A stretch of 64,000 nt of DNA from Luidia sarsii (GCA_949987565.1 OX465103.1:5804761-5868760), one strand, 5' to 3'; positions 1-12,409 are shown, counted from the first letter of the stretch. Numbers and translations: made by a program. Notes: a model not told the origin generated them from the letters alone.

Positions 1-273
1 AAGAGAGCTGAAGAGGACAGACCCATGTCGCTACTTACCAAAAATTCAAAGACTAGCGTGAGGGATTTCTCTGTATGTACAATGTCGTGCAGGGTGACAA
101 TGTTGGCATGCTTGAGGCCTTTAAGTAGAGAGACTGCGGAGGAGAGAGAGAGAAAAGTGGAGACAAACATTTCCATCAGTCTGAATTGGTATTTACTCAG
201 CGCTAACTGTCAGAATATATATGGAATAGAGTGGTTATTATAATTATCATTCTATAAATCTACATCTAATTCC

Positions 274-384
274 AAAGTTAGAGGGCCTGACGTTTCGATC
301 CTAGCAGGACCTTTCTCAAACGCAAAGGCCCTTTGCTTTTGAGAAAGGTCCTGCTAAGATCGAAACATCAGGCCCTATAACTTT
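274..384. repeat. gaaacgtc hairpin family, palindromic copy
   Basis: Two inverted arms meet head to head: GGGCCTGACGTTTCGATC...AGGACCTTTCTCAAA on the left and the reverse on the right, with a short GCAAAGGC-type centre. The family recurs at 11647-11757, 28747-28857, 27460-27514, 23909-23967 and 54986-55078, and as decayed pieces elsewhere in the window. Confidence 0.8.
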
Positions 385-612
385 TGAGATTTACGCATTT
401 ACACATATTCAAAACTGGCAGTCGGTGAGGTACATTTGAGTCATCAGATCAGGATGATCACGTCCAGTGAGTGGACAGGGGGAACCTATCCACGTACATG
501 TACAAGTATACATGTATGACAGTAACTGATGACATGACCACGAGTCTGGATTCCAGTGCATGGATCTGAGCGTGCCTCCATGGAAAAGTCCTGCCAGGGG
601 TGTATTTCACAA

Positions 613-795
613 CGCAGTGGCTGTTGTTACGGCAGTCGTCCATGTGGTTCCCTGACTTCACAGTATTTGTCAGGATGTTTAGCTCTTGGAACCAGACTAT
701 CAGCTAATAGACTGGTTCAACCAGCCTGCAATGCTGACGAAATACAATCAAGTCAGGGAACCACACGGACGACTGCCGTAACAACAGCCACTGCG
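613..795. mobile_element. Foldback MITE with 9-bp target duplication
   Basis: A 183-bp near-palindrome beginning CGCAGTGGCTGTTGTTACGG and ending with its reverse complement; the arms (about 45 bp, CGCAGTGGC to CCCTGACTT) are almost identical. It is flanked on both sides by ATTTCACAA (604-612 and 796-804), a perfect 9-bp duplication, which is typical of Mutator-like elements. A second copy is at 48972-49150. Confidence 0.85.
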
Positions 796-2149
796 ATTTC
801 ACAAAGCCTTACGATGCATCATAACTCAACTTATGATGAATAACCCATCGTGCAGTTGCGATAGGTCGTATGGTTTCTAGTCTTGCATTTGGTGAAAAAG
901 ACTGCAGACATGGCAGGATTGAAATGTCAGGGCCTCAAAGATCCTGCTGGAAGGACCTTTGTCAGACAGATGCTGCACAGCTGAGAAAGGTCCTACTTGG
1001 GCCAATATGTCAGGTCATGTACCGGTAAGGTCCTACTAGCACCAGTAATATCAGAGTCCTGTAAGGTCCTGCTGGGATTAAAATGTTAGGTGTTTAGGCC
1101 AAGTGCACCATGTACAGTACATGCTTGGTCATGACATAACAAGCGACCTCTGACCAGGAATTTCACCAATACATGTACTGACAAAATTATAAACAAAGGG
1201 GGTGGGGGGCTGGGGTGGGATGGGAGGGAGGCAGTGACTCAGAAAAGCTGGCGGCTAGCCCCCCCAAAAAGAACAACTTCCAACTTCCCTCAAGAGGGGA
1301 AAACCCTTTGGAGGAGATTGAAGGTTCGGTACTCGGTAGTAGGGTGAAATTCATGCGTCATCCGCTCGTCTCCCGATCGTAGGACGAGGCCCCGAGCCTT
1401 AACAACTTAACAGTCTAGGCACGTTGAGGCGGTGCGGGTGTTTGGTGGATGCGTGGGACTGACATCGCATGTTTTTATTACAGCATTGGAGCTGATTAAT
1501 GCAAACCAAAACAATACAAAAATGTTGCAAACTGATTGGAAGGACCACAACAACAAATCGTACGGGGGAAAATCACCTCGATACAATATTGAGTCTTACA
1601 CCCGCCCCCCACAAGCAGAACCTTTCTCAGAGGCAATATTCTTCTGGGAAAGGTCCTGCTTGGATGGAAATATCGGACCCTAATTTTTTTTTGAGATTTG
1701 CAATTATGATCTATCAAGGCAGTTACTGTAGCATTTCTCCCCCACTTCTCTCTTTGACTCTTTCTCTTGATCTTCACCCTCTACTGCCTTAACCCCAACC
1801 AACCCTCTGGCCTTCCCTTTGATCCCACACTACCAGCTACCGCATCCTATTTGTCCTTTGTAAGTCATCCGTCTTTGAGAAAGGTCCTGCTAGCATCAAA
1901 ATGCCAGGTGCTCCCAATTTTTGATATTTGCATTTTGGTCATTTTAGTTAGTCAGTCAGCTTACAACATATTTTGTTATCACTACATGTAGATCAGTAAT
2001 GACAGACAGATGGATTGGCAGAACAATCCCTGCCAATTAATGGAGATCTCACACCATCACCCCTTCAAAATTCTTTGTGCATTGTATTCTTTTTCCAGTA
2101 GTACAAAGATCAGCAATGGAATTTTGTCCCTCTCTTCCTTTTAACTGAC

Positions 2150-2920
2150 ATTGATGGGATGTCGAGTTCATGTACATTGTACATGTACATGTACCGGTAA
2201 ATTCAATGTGTACAGTGTATACCCCATCTGTGATAATAATGTACAATGTACATGTGTACAGAAATGTACATGTACATCACATACAGTACTGCATACTTGT
2301 ACTGTACAAGTACATGTACATTGTACATGTACATGAATGCAAGGACCAGAGGGCTCCCAATTCCACTCTCAGTTCTTGTTCACGCCAACTCGAATCTCAA
2401 GTGCTAGTCTCAATTCCAATCTGGAAATGTTAAATGCATGCATCGATCAGCCATGCCATCTCATCCAAGTGGCTGGCTGGCTGGCCTACTGAAGACAAAC
2501 AGTAAGAAACTAATAGGTACTGGTACCGTACAGTGTATCTGGGTGCTACAGGCTCAAACATACATGTATACAATGTATACAGTACATGTACATACTGCAC
2601 ATGAACATAGCGTACACATACATGTACACTGTACAATGTACACGTGTACATGTACAAATGTACATGTAAGTACTGTACATGTACATACATGTACATTGTA
2701 CATGTACATACAAATGTACATGTACATGTACATGTACATGTACACACACTGTGTACACATGTACATGTACATGTATATGTACATGTACCAGTATAGTACA
2801 TGATGTACATGTGTATACATGTACTGTACATGTACACAGCCCCAACAGTGAAGACACTGAGGCCCAATGGTGCATGTACATGTACATGTACATGTACAAT
2901 GTACTGTAGGTCTGTACATG
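2150..2920. repeat. (TACATG)n arrays
   Basis: Two dense blocks (2165-2335 and 2565-2905) of imperfect TACATG repeats with TACACTGTAC and TACAATGTAC variants. The unit is its own reverse complement in the array, so both strands give spurious MYMY/VHVH/CTCT reading frames. Confidence 0.95.
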
Positions 2921-3529
2921 TATTATGTATGCATATCAAACTGCACATTCTAATTTCTTACCCAGTAAATGCATCCATGATGTGCATCTACATACTGTAC
3001 AATGCATAGTATAGTACAGTGGAATGTCGCTACATTGTACATGTATAACGAATGCCGATATACCCAACATTCGGCTACATGTATAACGAACATGCCCTTT
3101 GGCTCCTGATTTTAAGTCCATGGATATGCGGCTGCCACTACAATAACGAACGACCGCTAATTTTCATGGATCCTTGGATGTTCATTATAGCGGTGTTCCA
3201 CTGTACTGTACATGAACTGTACTGTACACAATGTACACACATGTACCGTATATGAACTGTACACACCACACTATAAGGCCAAGTGCACGGCAGAATTATC
3301 CACTCATATCTTTGAGTGCGCTCAATCATAATCACTTGATTTGGGGCATGAGGGAGAGGGTTTTCAATATTGAAGTGGAGTGGGGAGGGGAGTGGTGGCT
3401 GGATAAGGCTGATTGTATAGGGTGGAGGATGACACCACAGTGACCACACCCTTGGAATGAATCACGGGTGGGAATGAATTCAGATGGAATAATTCATCCA
3501 ACCATTTTTTGTTTTAAAATAGCGAGAGA

Positions 3530-3612
3530 AAATTGGACCGGACCGGGACTTGAACCTGAGACCTTTCGCTTGACATACTAGTGATCTTAGTATTACCAGC
3601 TGAGCTACACAT
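3530..3612 (-). mobile_element. tRNA-derived SINE, promoter region
   Basis: On the minus strand, GTGTAGCTCAGCTGGTAATA (A box) is followed about 35 nt later by GGTCTCAGGTTCAAGTCCC (B box), then GGTCCGGTCCAATTTTCTC. A clover-leaf with a normal anticodon arm is not evident and the same module recurs across the window, so this is a SINE, not a tRNA gene. Confidence 0.75.
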
Positions 3613-4918
3613 ATCAAATACTGTATCTTTCCTTTGCATGATTGAAACATTTAAAGAATCAACAAATTATGAAAAGGAACGAGAAAGGTCCTGCTACCGG
3701 TACGATGGAAATGTTATGGCCTATAAATTTCTTATTGAGACTTTGCGTGAGCACTATAGGATCTTGGGTATGCAGTCAGCAACATTTGTGCATGTTGCTC
3801 GTGATTTGAAACGGGGACATAGTGTAAGGTTGTCGTTCCTTCTGAAATCCTTTACAACAGCAAGAGAGCAAGCATTTGCGAGTGACACACTACATGCACC
3901 TGTCAGGCCCTCGAGTTGTTTTGATTTGGACCAGAAGGAATGCAAAAATATTACGAGCTGGCTAGACAGAACCAATATACATGCGTGCCAATCGCGAGGC
4001 TTGGACATTCTGATCCTTGCCGAATCTCTCTCAGAGGGGAAGGGACGATAGAGGAGCAGAGGAAGGAGGGGTAAAGATCCGGGGCTACATGTAATTACAT
4101 AAGCGTGAAAATCTGCTAAGCATGAAAAGTCTTCCTGATGTAAACAGAATTGCTAAGCGTACTGTGCTGTGATGTCAATTACTTGGACTCACATTCCACA
4201 ATTCTTACTAAGCATGAAACATTCGTGGAGTTTGGGTTGGCAAGGTGATCCTAGGAATCATGATTTTTTATTTTTTTTGCTGAAGGAAAATTTGGCACTT
4301 AAGCAGCTCTACGAAATAGGCCCCTGAACAGTTTTCTGCTGTTTTTCAATTCACTGTACAGTGGACCCCTTCACTTTGGAAGCTAGTGCCAATGTATGTT
4401 ATGAATGTTATTTCGTATGCAAACCAAAAACATCACATTCAGAACTGGCACTTGGTGAGGTTAGATCACTGGATCAGGATGATCAAGTACACGTTGAGTG
4501 GACAGGGCAGACCTGTCACATTCAAAGGTGTAGATGACATGACCATGAATCCATCTGGATTTAATTCACTGCACGGGCAGCGATCTGAGTCTACGAAGGC
4601 CCCACTTTTTCACGCTCCCTGTAAAATCTACCAGCACCAGACCAAAGTCTGTTCAGCTGTCCCCAGGAGTGGGAAGGCTGCTTTGCATCTTCGTCCTCCA
4701 CCCCAGGTTGTTTACTTTTGAGCTTCGTGTCGCAAAATTTGCAGTGAACTATAAACCCCTAAACTAAAAAAAAAGAAAAAAGAAAGAAAAAAGGAACAAT
4801 CAATTCTATGATAGATGAACAAGACGCATCACAACAGCCCTTTAAAGAAAAGAAAATCCACATTTAGATATTGAGCAGCTGTTCTGGCCATCACAAAGTC
4901 CCCAGGAAATATTTGATG

Positions 4919-4949
<31 letters not shown>

Positions 4950-6490
4950 CAGCATGCCAGACAGAAAGGAACTCACAACTTGGATATTGGCCCTGCGCTC
5001 CAAATCTTGGGGGGGGGGGGTGAGAGGGGGGATGAGAAGAGAGAGGAGGGGGAAGGCCACGGAAATAGCACAGTGGGCCTATAGCAGTCAGACGGGCTGT
5101 GATTGCAGCTGTGCACATAGACGCCTGCCCTGACCAAATTTACGCGGAAATTGGGGCACCGACTGATGAAAATATCACCACAGTGGGGAGGAGAGGGGGG
5201 GTGAGAAAGAGAAGGAAGAGGCGGAGGAAGAGGTTTGTGGAGGTTGGAGAAGAAAAAAAAACGGCCGCATCATTTCAGAGTGATCACTCCCGTGATTTCC
5301 AAGCCTTTAGCTGATGCATTCTGCATTGTGTGATGGTAGAAGTGCTCCATCCCGGCCAATCTGCTCTCAATCTTTCTTCTTTTTTTCTTCTTTCCTGGAG
5401 AGCAATAAGCCGGATAGAAGGTTTGTGCTGGCTGAGGCAGAGTGCGCCAGAATTTGGACGTCCATTGGGATAGTGGGCTAAGGGAACTCCTTTAAAATGA
5501 AAGGCGCTGGCTTGTCCTGAGACCAGGAGATGGTCTGGATAGCTTGCTGGCCAGTCGGCCATGTTGCTGCGGCTCAAATCCACTTGCAATGTCAAATGCA
5601 GGGTAAGATTTTGACAGTACAATGTACATACATGTATTACATGTACAGTTACATGTACATCTACATAGATGTACAACAAATGTTGCAGACTGCTAACTGA
5701 CCCAAGTACCGTAGCCAAAATGCAAAAATTTTACGGAGCCTGGCGTTTCATTCCTAGCGGGTCCTTTGTCAAATGTCAGGCCCACTTCAATCGGACGGTG
5801 TGGCACACACTTGAGCACGGACTTTCCATTTTACAATTAATATAGGAAGGTTTGCGATGACACCATGTATAAGGTCTCTTAAAGGAAGAGGTGTGGTTCT
5901 GAAAAGAACCTGAGTGGTAACTCGACGTTTGGACCATTTACAATTGTCATTCTGATGAGAATAAGGGCCTTTCATGCTTACATGTAAATGTAAGTATTGC
6001 AATAATTGGATTTAATTGTGGCATGCTCAATTCTAGCAGTAGCACATGGAAAAAATTGAGGGAAATTTCCCCCCATTTTTTCCAAAAATTGTTTTGTTCC
6101 CTCCCAAATTTCACAATTGTTCCCACATCGCAATTTTTTTCAAACAAAATGTCATCCCCCCCCAAAAAAAAAGAGAGCTAAATTTCTTCCCCAATAGTGA
6201 ACAATTTCAAACAGATTGTCACTCACTTGCAGAAATGTTCACACTTAGCAAAATTGTCAAACTTAAAAATAAAACAAAAATCTAAATCTACCGTGAATCA
6301 AATTTGAAAGAAATAAATTGCACAAATATTTCCAAAAGATGGGATCAATTATTGATTCCCCCCACCCGTACTTCTGGACAAAATAACCGAGTTTCCCAGG
6401 ACAAGAAAGAAAATGAAAAATGTGGTACTATTGTTTCCATCAACTTTGATGTTCAGATTCCGTCGGTAGGGTACAGCGTGGGCAGCTAAC

Positions 6491-6662
6491 CTTCTCTTAT
6501 TGCGGTGCATGGCGCCCCTTCCTCGTGCTCCAGTCGGATCTCCTTGAGGGCCACCAGGTTGTCTGTCAGGCGGCTACGGCCCTTGAAGACAGTCGCGTAC
6601 GTCCCCTCCCCTAGCTTGTCCAGCTTGGTGTACGTCTCCATCTTGCCAAAGCCGATCTCAGA
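6491..6662 (-). CDS. CDK17: CDK17-like PCTAIRE kinase, fourth coding exon (kinase N-lobe)
   Basis: The exon encodes 57 residues: [57 protein letters not shown]. The glycine-rich loop GEGTYATV, the ATP-binding lysine of VALKEIRL and the diagnostic cyclin-binding helix PCTAIRE are all intact. This is nearly identical to vertebrate CDK16/17/18 and differs from CDK14 (PFTAIRE). The acceptor is GTGCAG|TCT, phase 0. The donor is GAA G|GTTAGC, phase 1, so the next codon is the valine of the conserved IREVSLL. The remaining kinase exons (catalytic HRD and DFG motifs) were not found in 1-6490 and must lie left of the window. Confidence 0.96.
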
Positions 6663-7796
6663 CTGCACCGGGGGAAGCAGGGGGAGGGGGAGAGGGAGAA
6701 AGTAAGACCAATAGAGACAATTACCAGATTGACGTGCGATTATTGAAAAAAAATGGCAAATCAAAGTTAGACTGGACTGTGACTGTCTATGCTCACAGTA
6801 CAAACGATAGGGCTCCTCCGCACTGTCATCCTGATTTTAGACACAGATATACATGTAACAAGATGTTTGCGTCGAGGTCTTGAGGAGAATGAACATAATT
6901 CAATGAGGGTTTGCTCTGCTCAACCGTCTGCTCTAAAAAGCAGGAGTCGCGGATTTGAATCCTTCCCGAGCTGCCTGAAATGATTTCATCAGGCATCGGG
7001 CAAAGCACAGAGCACTCAGTGCTTATTATGAAGAGAAGAGCAAATCCTCATTGAATGATTTTTGACAGATGGCAAAAAACACCCAAAACAACCACATCCA
7101 ACTATATAAATATATAAAAAAATACCCCCCCAAAATACAGCATAGTAGGCCAAATCCCAACTGAAAGAAGACTGCTATACATGTACGGTACCACAAGAAG
7201 TGGATGGTGATGAGGCTGCCTTTGTTTTTCCCCAAACTGGCCAGCCGGGCCAATTTGGGGGATGGCCTTCAAGATGGCCTGTGACACTCAACTTTCAACT
7301 ATCATATAGACACAATGGCAATGGCCACTACTACCAGTAAGTTACGAGGGACGGATTAGCAAAGTAAATAATTCAGACACAAATCAGCTCGTTGGCTTGT
7401 CACGGGGCACCGCCTACGGGTTACCGGCAAAAGTAGCTGGTGCAATACTAGGACATGTACTGTACATGTAGGAAGGGAGAAAGCTCTTTTGATAGACCTT
7501 CCTCTTGGGCACTCACAGGTGGGATTCACCGGAGCCCGCCTGTTCCAAAATGTCAAGCAGATCTGGTGTGCAATGTGTGCAATCCCTCTCCAAACCACCA
7601 ACACCGAACATGCCGGACCAGCTTATAACGGCCGGGACCATCTCACCTACTACATGTACGGTGGGATTGCAGTTGGTATTTGAGAAGGAATTCCCCCCCC
7701 CCCTCAAGTTGAGTGAGAGAGAAATACACCAGGGTCTAACTCTGAAACTAAGGGAAAGGAAAGCAGACTGAGGGAAAAAAAGTGTGCTAACATTCG

Positions 7797-8062
7797 GAGG
7801 TTTCTGGTTCCCCACCATCAGACGCCATGACCGCCGACCCACCACGGACGGGGCCGCTAATGGATGCCAGAACCGCGCGCCAAACCGCACGATCACTACT
7901 ACGACATCCGCAAACCGGTACACAGGAACCGGCGAAGCGGATATAAACGGACACTGCAGCGCACATTCTTCAGTTGCCTGATGAAGGTTAGCAGTTAGCA
8001 ACCGAAACGTCGCCACCAGCAACGACACATCGCATGACTTTGATCACCCTTTCTACTTAACA
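7797..8062 (+). mobile_element. Penelope-like retroelement, 3' fragment (copy 1)
   Basis: From GGTTTCTGGTTCCCCACCAT onward this is about 90 percent similar to 63149-63412. It covers the end of the retroelement frame (FWFPTIRRHDRRPTTDGAAN, ending SAHSSVA and stop) and the 3' non-coding tail with the hammerhead-like core at 7978-8011. It is 5'-truncated, as is usual for target-primed elements. Confidence 0.65.
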
Positions 8063-9699
8063 TTTAGAGGGACGGACACTTTAAATTTACCAGGAGCTGC
8101 AGGAGCTTTCTCAAAGGCAGAAATGGGAAATGGAAAAGTGAGGAATACATTTGATAAGAGGGGGCTCTCTGAGATACCGGTGCATGTACATGTACATGTA
8201 GACACTGGTTCCCCTTAGTGACCCTTGCTTGGAATGCTGGTTATGTTTTATAGGGGGGGGGTAGTGATGATGAAGTGGAGCTCATTCATTTAGTCTGAGT
8301 GTAATGGGAACGCAGAAGCAGATTCCATAAAGAAGTCGGCAAGTTTTGCGCGTGTAAGCCTTGTTGCGTACTGGCTGTGTTTAAAGGTATACAGAAATCA
8401 AAATTAACTTGGGGTAATAAACAAATGGGTATTGTTATACATGTAAAACCTAACTTGTCTATCCTTTTTGAGACCCAAAATTATTGATTTAGCAAAACAA
8501 ACGCTATATTTTGGCCCGAAAAATTGTGCGCCCCACTTTGGAGACGAATGTACATATGTACATGTACTACGTCACATACAGAATGTGTGTTTAGCCTTGA
8601 GGTCGTGAACTTTGCACCGGCCCTGCATTATCTCTATTGTCTATTAGCAGTAAACACCGCACTTTCGTATGCGCAGTAGCGCGCTGTATCGTCTCAGCAT
8701 TTCGATCGCCGCGCTCGGCTGCTTTCGGTCTGTATGTGATGTCACATGCTCACAGGGGGAATTGTTGGGGGCAGGATGAACATGGACTTTTTTCAATGGA
8801 TTTGGGCGAAATTAGGCGCTAACAAAATGTTCAAAAATATATCCTGTATTGATTATATTGTGAACATTAACTAAGAAGATTTGTTCGCTCTTTTTCAAAT
8901 CTTATTTCTGTAGACCTTTAAGCTGCTATCTCTTCACAAGGGGGCTTTCATCTTGACCTCCTTCAGCAGCCAAATAATGAGTATGGCTAGGGGGAGGGAG
9001 AGGGGTAGGGAGGTGAGCAGGGATCAAGACTGGGTTATCAAATCACTCTGCCCGATCCCGGGGGATTAAGTGGGATCACCTGAGGAGGCCATGACTGGAG
9101 ACTGCCATCTGTCGCTCAATCTACCGGTATCACAATGAAACGATTGACTGTCTTAGAACACAAAGTGTGGTTGTGATGGGTGCACAAAACTGACAATTGC
9201 ACTGACAGAAATTGCTGTCAAATTTGCCTGGGAGGGGAAGGGAGGGGAGTAGTGTGTGGATGAGCTGTAACATAGGTAAGGACTTTTTGGTACATTGTAA
9301 TTTGTACACGTACATGTACATGTAGGCCTACATGTACATATATAAATCAATTTGCTTCGAGCTGTGCCAATTCTGCATTTTTAGAGTTGGCACACAATCT
9401 GACAATAAGACCTCAATATCATCTATTGTAAAACAAAGGAAGTTATTATCATTATCAATCATCGATATTATTTTTACATGTCATTTGCTATGTGTGTGTG
9501 GGGTCTTGCTACCATTATAACGACAGGCCCCCTCACTTTTGGGGGGCGGGGTGGGGGGGGGGGGGGTTGATCGCACATGCATCATTTGATGCATAAACGT
9601 GTCATCAGCTTGCAAGATTTTGTCGACGATTGGTTGCTATTTCAGAGGGGGGGGCATTTTCAAGAGATGCTCTGCCACGAGGGCTTCCATTGATTCTGC

Positions 9700-9830
9700 C
9701 GAGGAAGGAGTAGGAGGAGGAGGATGAGGAGGAGTAGGAGGAGGAGTAGGAGGAGGAGGATGAGGAGGAGTAGGAGGAGTAGGAGGAGGAGGATGGGGAG
9801 GAGGAGGATGGGGAGGAAGATTAACTCGCA
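9700..9830. repeat. (GGA)n microsatellite
   Basis: GGAGGAGTAGGAGGAGGATGA units over 130 bp. Confidence 0.95.
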
Positions 9831-10154
9831 TCACGATTCTGCCTTGCCTGTAGGCAAGGGTAACTGGCTCCTTAATCAACCCAAATGCGGCGCACGCTTT
9901 GAATGCTGATCGGAATGAGAACTGAAAAAAAAACCACCAAAGTAATATCAACATGCAGCATACTGCTTAATGACTCAATGTCTGAGAAGCAGATCGCTCA
10001 GGCGGATTTTAGAAAGGTCTTGCTGGGGTTGAAACCTCCGGCCCTCCACATTGGTTAGATTTCTCTCAAATCAAAGATACTTTTGAGGAAGGTCCTGCTA
10101 AGATCTGAATGTCAGGCCCTCTACAATTTTTGGGAACAAACAACAACAACAACA

Positions 10155-11035
10155 ACAACTAGAGATTTATGTCTGTTGGCTAACAGAACATAACGCTTTT
10201 CCGCATCTGGCTCTCTTAAAAAAAAAAAAAATTTACATCAGCGGGATTCGAACTCGTAACCTCAATTTCTACCCCAAAACGCACGTGCATATTTCGTGCA
10301 AAAAGTGTATGGGACTTCATTATAACATTCAAAAAATCATAATAATTCTGAACAATGGTCAATTGCTTCGAAACTCAGGATTAAGAATGTCTAGCCCAAT
10401 AGCTAAATGCCTACCAAATTTCGAGACGATTGACCTTTGGCAAATATGCGTTTTAAAAACACGCATTTTGATGACGTCACGATTGCGTCATGGCATTTTG
10501 GCCCCGAAGGGTGTTTCTAAACTACATCCCCAATAGATATAATCGAAAAAATGAAAACAATCTTGCTCCGTTGGCCAAATATGCTCAATTGAATGTTAAA
10601 ATCTTAAAAGTTTATGACCTCATTAATATTCATGAGATAACGTCACGATCAAATGAGGGCAATTTTTGGATACACCTTTTCCCAACTTAGATACAGTGCA
10701 AGATTTAAACCAAACGAAATTAATGTTTTGCTTTTATTGCAATTTGAAATTTGCCCCTTCAAAGCGCTGTCACGTGACACGTGGTGACGTCATGAAGTTT
10801 TAAAGACAACTGTGCACAACTTCAGCATGGGCTCTATGCATTTGCCAAGTTTGAAAAAAATCCAAGTGTGTTCAATGGCAAAAGTGCCGTCCTCAAAATC
10901 CCCGTGCTTTGTCTATGGGATTTTTCTGATAAGAAGACGAAAAAAAAAAAAAATCAGAACAATAACAATAGCTTTTTCGCTTCGCGGCGAAAAAGCTAAC
11001 AATAACAACAACAACAACAACCCAAAATAAGTGAA
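10155..11035 (+). repeat. Dispersed repeat ending in a hairpin and (ACA)n
   Basis: The unit starts near a CAACAACAACAACTAG run, has a poly-A run and a GGGATTCGAAC segment, then AT-rich text around GATGACGTCACGATTGCGTC, and ends with the perfect hairpin AGCTTTTTCGC-ttcgcg-GCGAAAAAGCT (10970-10997) and an AACAACA tail. Partial copies at 57811-58140 and 54290-54470 show it is a family. The simple-repeat tail suggests retrotransposition. Confidence 0.65.
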
Positions 11036-11189
11036 AATAAGTGAAAATAGTTTTGGTCAAACGAATAGAGGAAAAACTGACTAGGAATTTTCTTTGAAAA
11101 TCTTAAAGGGGGTCTGATCCATGATTTGGAGATAATTTGAGGCAGTGCTTTGAAAGTTTAAATTAAGATCTTTGATACCGTCCCCCTCA

Positions 11190-11310
11190 GGGTTCTGTCC
11201 TGGGTCCAACTTTGTTTCTGCTCTATATCAAGGACCTGCCTGATGTTGTGTCCTCGCAGATACATGTAGAGCTACAGTATTATGCGGATATGATTCAACA
11301 CTGTATGCTG
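11190..11310 (+). mobile_element. LINE reverse transcriptase fragment
   Basis: The translation PPQGSVLGPTLFLLYIKDLP followed by DVVSSQIHVELQYYADMIQH contains the RT motifs PQGSVLGP and YADD (here YADM), in the order and spacing of non-LTR retrotransposons of the CR1/Jockey/L2 type. It is truncated on both sides and cannot be active. Confidence 0.85.
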
Positions 11311-11646
11311 CATATCCTGGTCCCTTTGTCTACTTGTTCTCTAATCAAGCCAGTGTTGCTCTCAGTTGTGATATAGCAAATATCACACACTGGTGGAGTA
11401 AATGGCTTGTCACTTTCAACTGTCATTTTTGCATACGAAAGCAAGAAATAATATTGGTCGTGAAATATGTTTAGCGCGGAATTTTTGTTTCTGTGAGCAC
11501 CGATTCTACCGCTTACGGTAAGCAAATTGGGTTCTAGTGCTTCAATCATACAACCCGTGATGGGAGAAAGGGTGTTGATACCGGTAGGAATAAAAATGTT
11601 ACCGGTAGTCCGGTACGTCCAGTGTATTTTGAAGTTGTACAGAAAC

Positions 11647-11757
11647 AAATCTTAAAATTTAGTGGGCCTGACGTTTCAATCCTAGCAGGACCTTTCTCAA
11701 AGGCAGAGAAAGATCCTGCTAGGATCGAAACGTCAGGCCCACTAAATTTTAAGATTT
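11647..11757. repeat. gaaacgtc hairpin family, near-perfect palindrome
   Basis: A 111-bp near-perfect inverted repeat from AAATCTTAAAATTTAGTGGG to its reverse complement, with GGCAGAG at the centre. Outside the right arm a shared flank (TTTGCATTTTGGTAATTTTAG, ending at a TTGCAACATTTTTGTATAT block) continues to about 11812, the same flank as seen left of 28747, so the full element is longer than the hairpin. Confidence 0.85.
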
Positions 11758-12289
11758 GCATTTTGGTAATTTTAGTCAGTAAGCAGTTTGCAACATTTTT
11801 GTATATCACTTTGTACAGAAACAGAAAGTTAATTCACGACTACTAGTAGTCCTGCTCTACTCATACATTGTACAAGCCCCAAATGGCGTGCCATCGATTG
11901 GCGTTTTTTTTCTCTTCTCCTCATCAAGTGCTGCAACACTGACGTCTGCACTCTGCAGAAATAATCACTTGTCTATTGTACAGGTACTCTCTAATGATGT
12001 CCTGATTTGCCGAGCTAGACTCACTAGCCCTGAGGCAGCGTGAAGAATAACGATATTTCAAACAGTCCCCCCCCCTCTCCTCCTCTACTCTCATAAAAAA
12101 AAAGCTACTGAAGAGCACGAATGGATTTTGTTTAATGGATTTCATTGGGCCGGATCCAGTCTCTAATGGACTCCGTTTTCGAAAGGCCACAGGGACAGGG
12201 TAAAACTAATCATGGACTGATAACTTTAACTCTACCAGCCAGGCAGCGGGCTGTTGTTAAAAATATAAGGCCCCACTCTTGGTACATAC

Positions 12290-12409
12290 CAAGGACGTTC
12301 TCCGCGATCGTCGGCTCATTTTCTCAAAGGGCGGGCTGAGGCTGTACTTTTCCAGGAACTGGTCGGACAGGCGCATGTCGGCAGGAAGTGATAACCTCTT
12401 GGAGATGTC
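12290..12409 (-). CDS. CDK17: CDK17-like PCTAIRE kinase, third coding exon
   Basis: Exactly 120 nt, phase 0 to phase 0, encoding [20 protein letters not shown], then [20 protein letters not shown]. It corresponds to the [30 protein letters not shown] segment immediately before the kinase domain, which in CDK16 takes part in cyclin Y binding and carries a PKA-type RRxS site. Here that site reads RRTS. The acceptor is TCTCAG|GAC and the donor TTG|GTATGT. The exon is separated from exon 2 by a 17.8-kb intron full of repeats. A truncated copy of its 3' part, with the donor site, lies at 14981-15163. Confidence 0.93.

Larger units (their letters stand above)
1..6490 (-). other. CDK17: CDK17 intron 4 (partial), repeat-filled
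   Basis: This is the left edge of the window, downstream of the fourth coding exon. On neither strand could I see a continuation of the kinase (no HRDLKPQN or DFGLARA-like peptide), so it is read as intron. It holds a foldback MITE (613-795), the gaaacgtc hairpin family (274-384, plus diverged pieces near 905-1085, 1615-1690, 1870-1920 and 5740-5790), a G-rich run near 1197-1235, (TACATG)n arrays (2150-2340, 2560-2920), a minus-strand SINE (3530-3612) and CCAG/GGA simple repeats near 4920-5060 and 5185-5235. Confidence 0.7.
6663..12289 (-). other. CDK17: CDK17 intron 3
   Basis: This 5.6-kb intron lies between the exons ending TSL and starting SEIGFG, phase 0. It contains a tRNA-like SINE fragment near 6895-7000, a Penelope-like 3' end (7797-8062), a GGA microsatellite (9700-9830), a dispersed repeat with a terminal hairpin (10155-11035), a LINE reverse-transcriptase fragment (11190-11310) and a hairpin-family element (11647-11757). 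From 8070 to 9650 I see only unique AT-rich sequence with short TACATG runs and a G-run at 9538-9568. Confidence 0.8.

Noticed and set aside
2430..2948. Many MYMY/VHVH/CTCT frames on both strands here and in other arrays
   Set aside because: Self-complementary TACATG repeats lack stop codons in all frames; not genes.
3581..4051. 156-residue plus-strand frame
   Set aside because: It begins inside a SINE and runs through hairpin-family sequence; no protein-like conservation.
10245..10265. tRNA genes suggested by GATTCGAACC-type boxes (also 14880, 30430, 57540, 57900, 61350)
   Set aside because: Recurring antisense B boxes in SINE copies with no complete clover-leaf.
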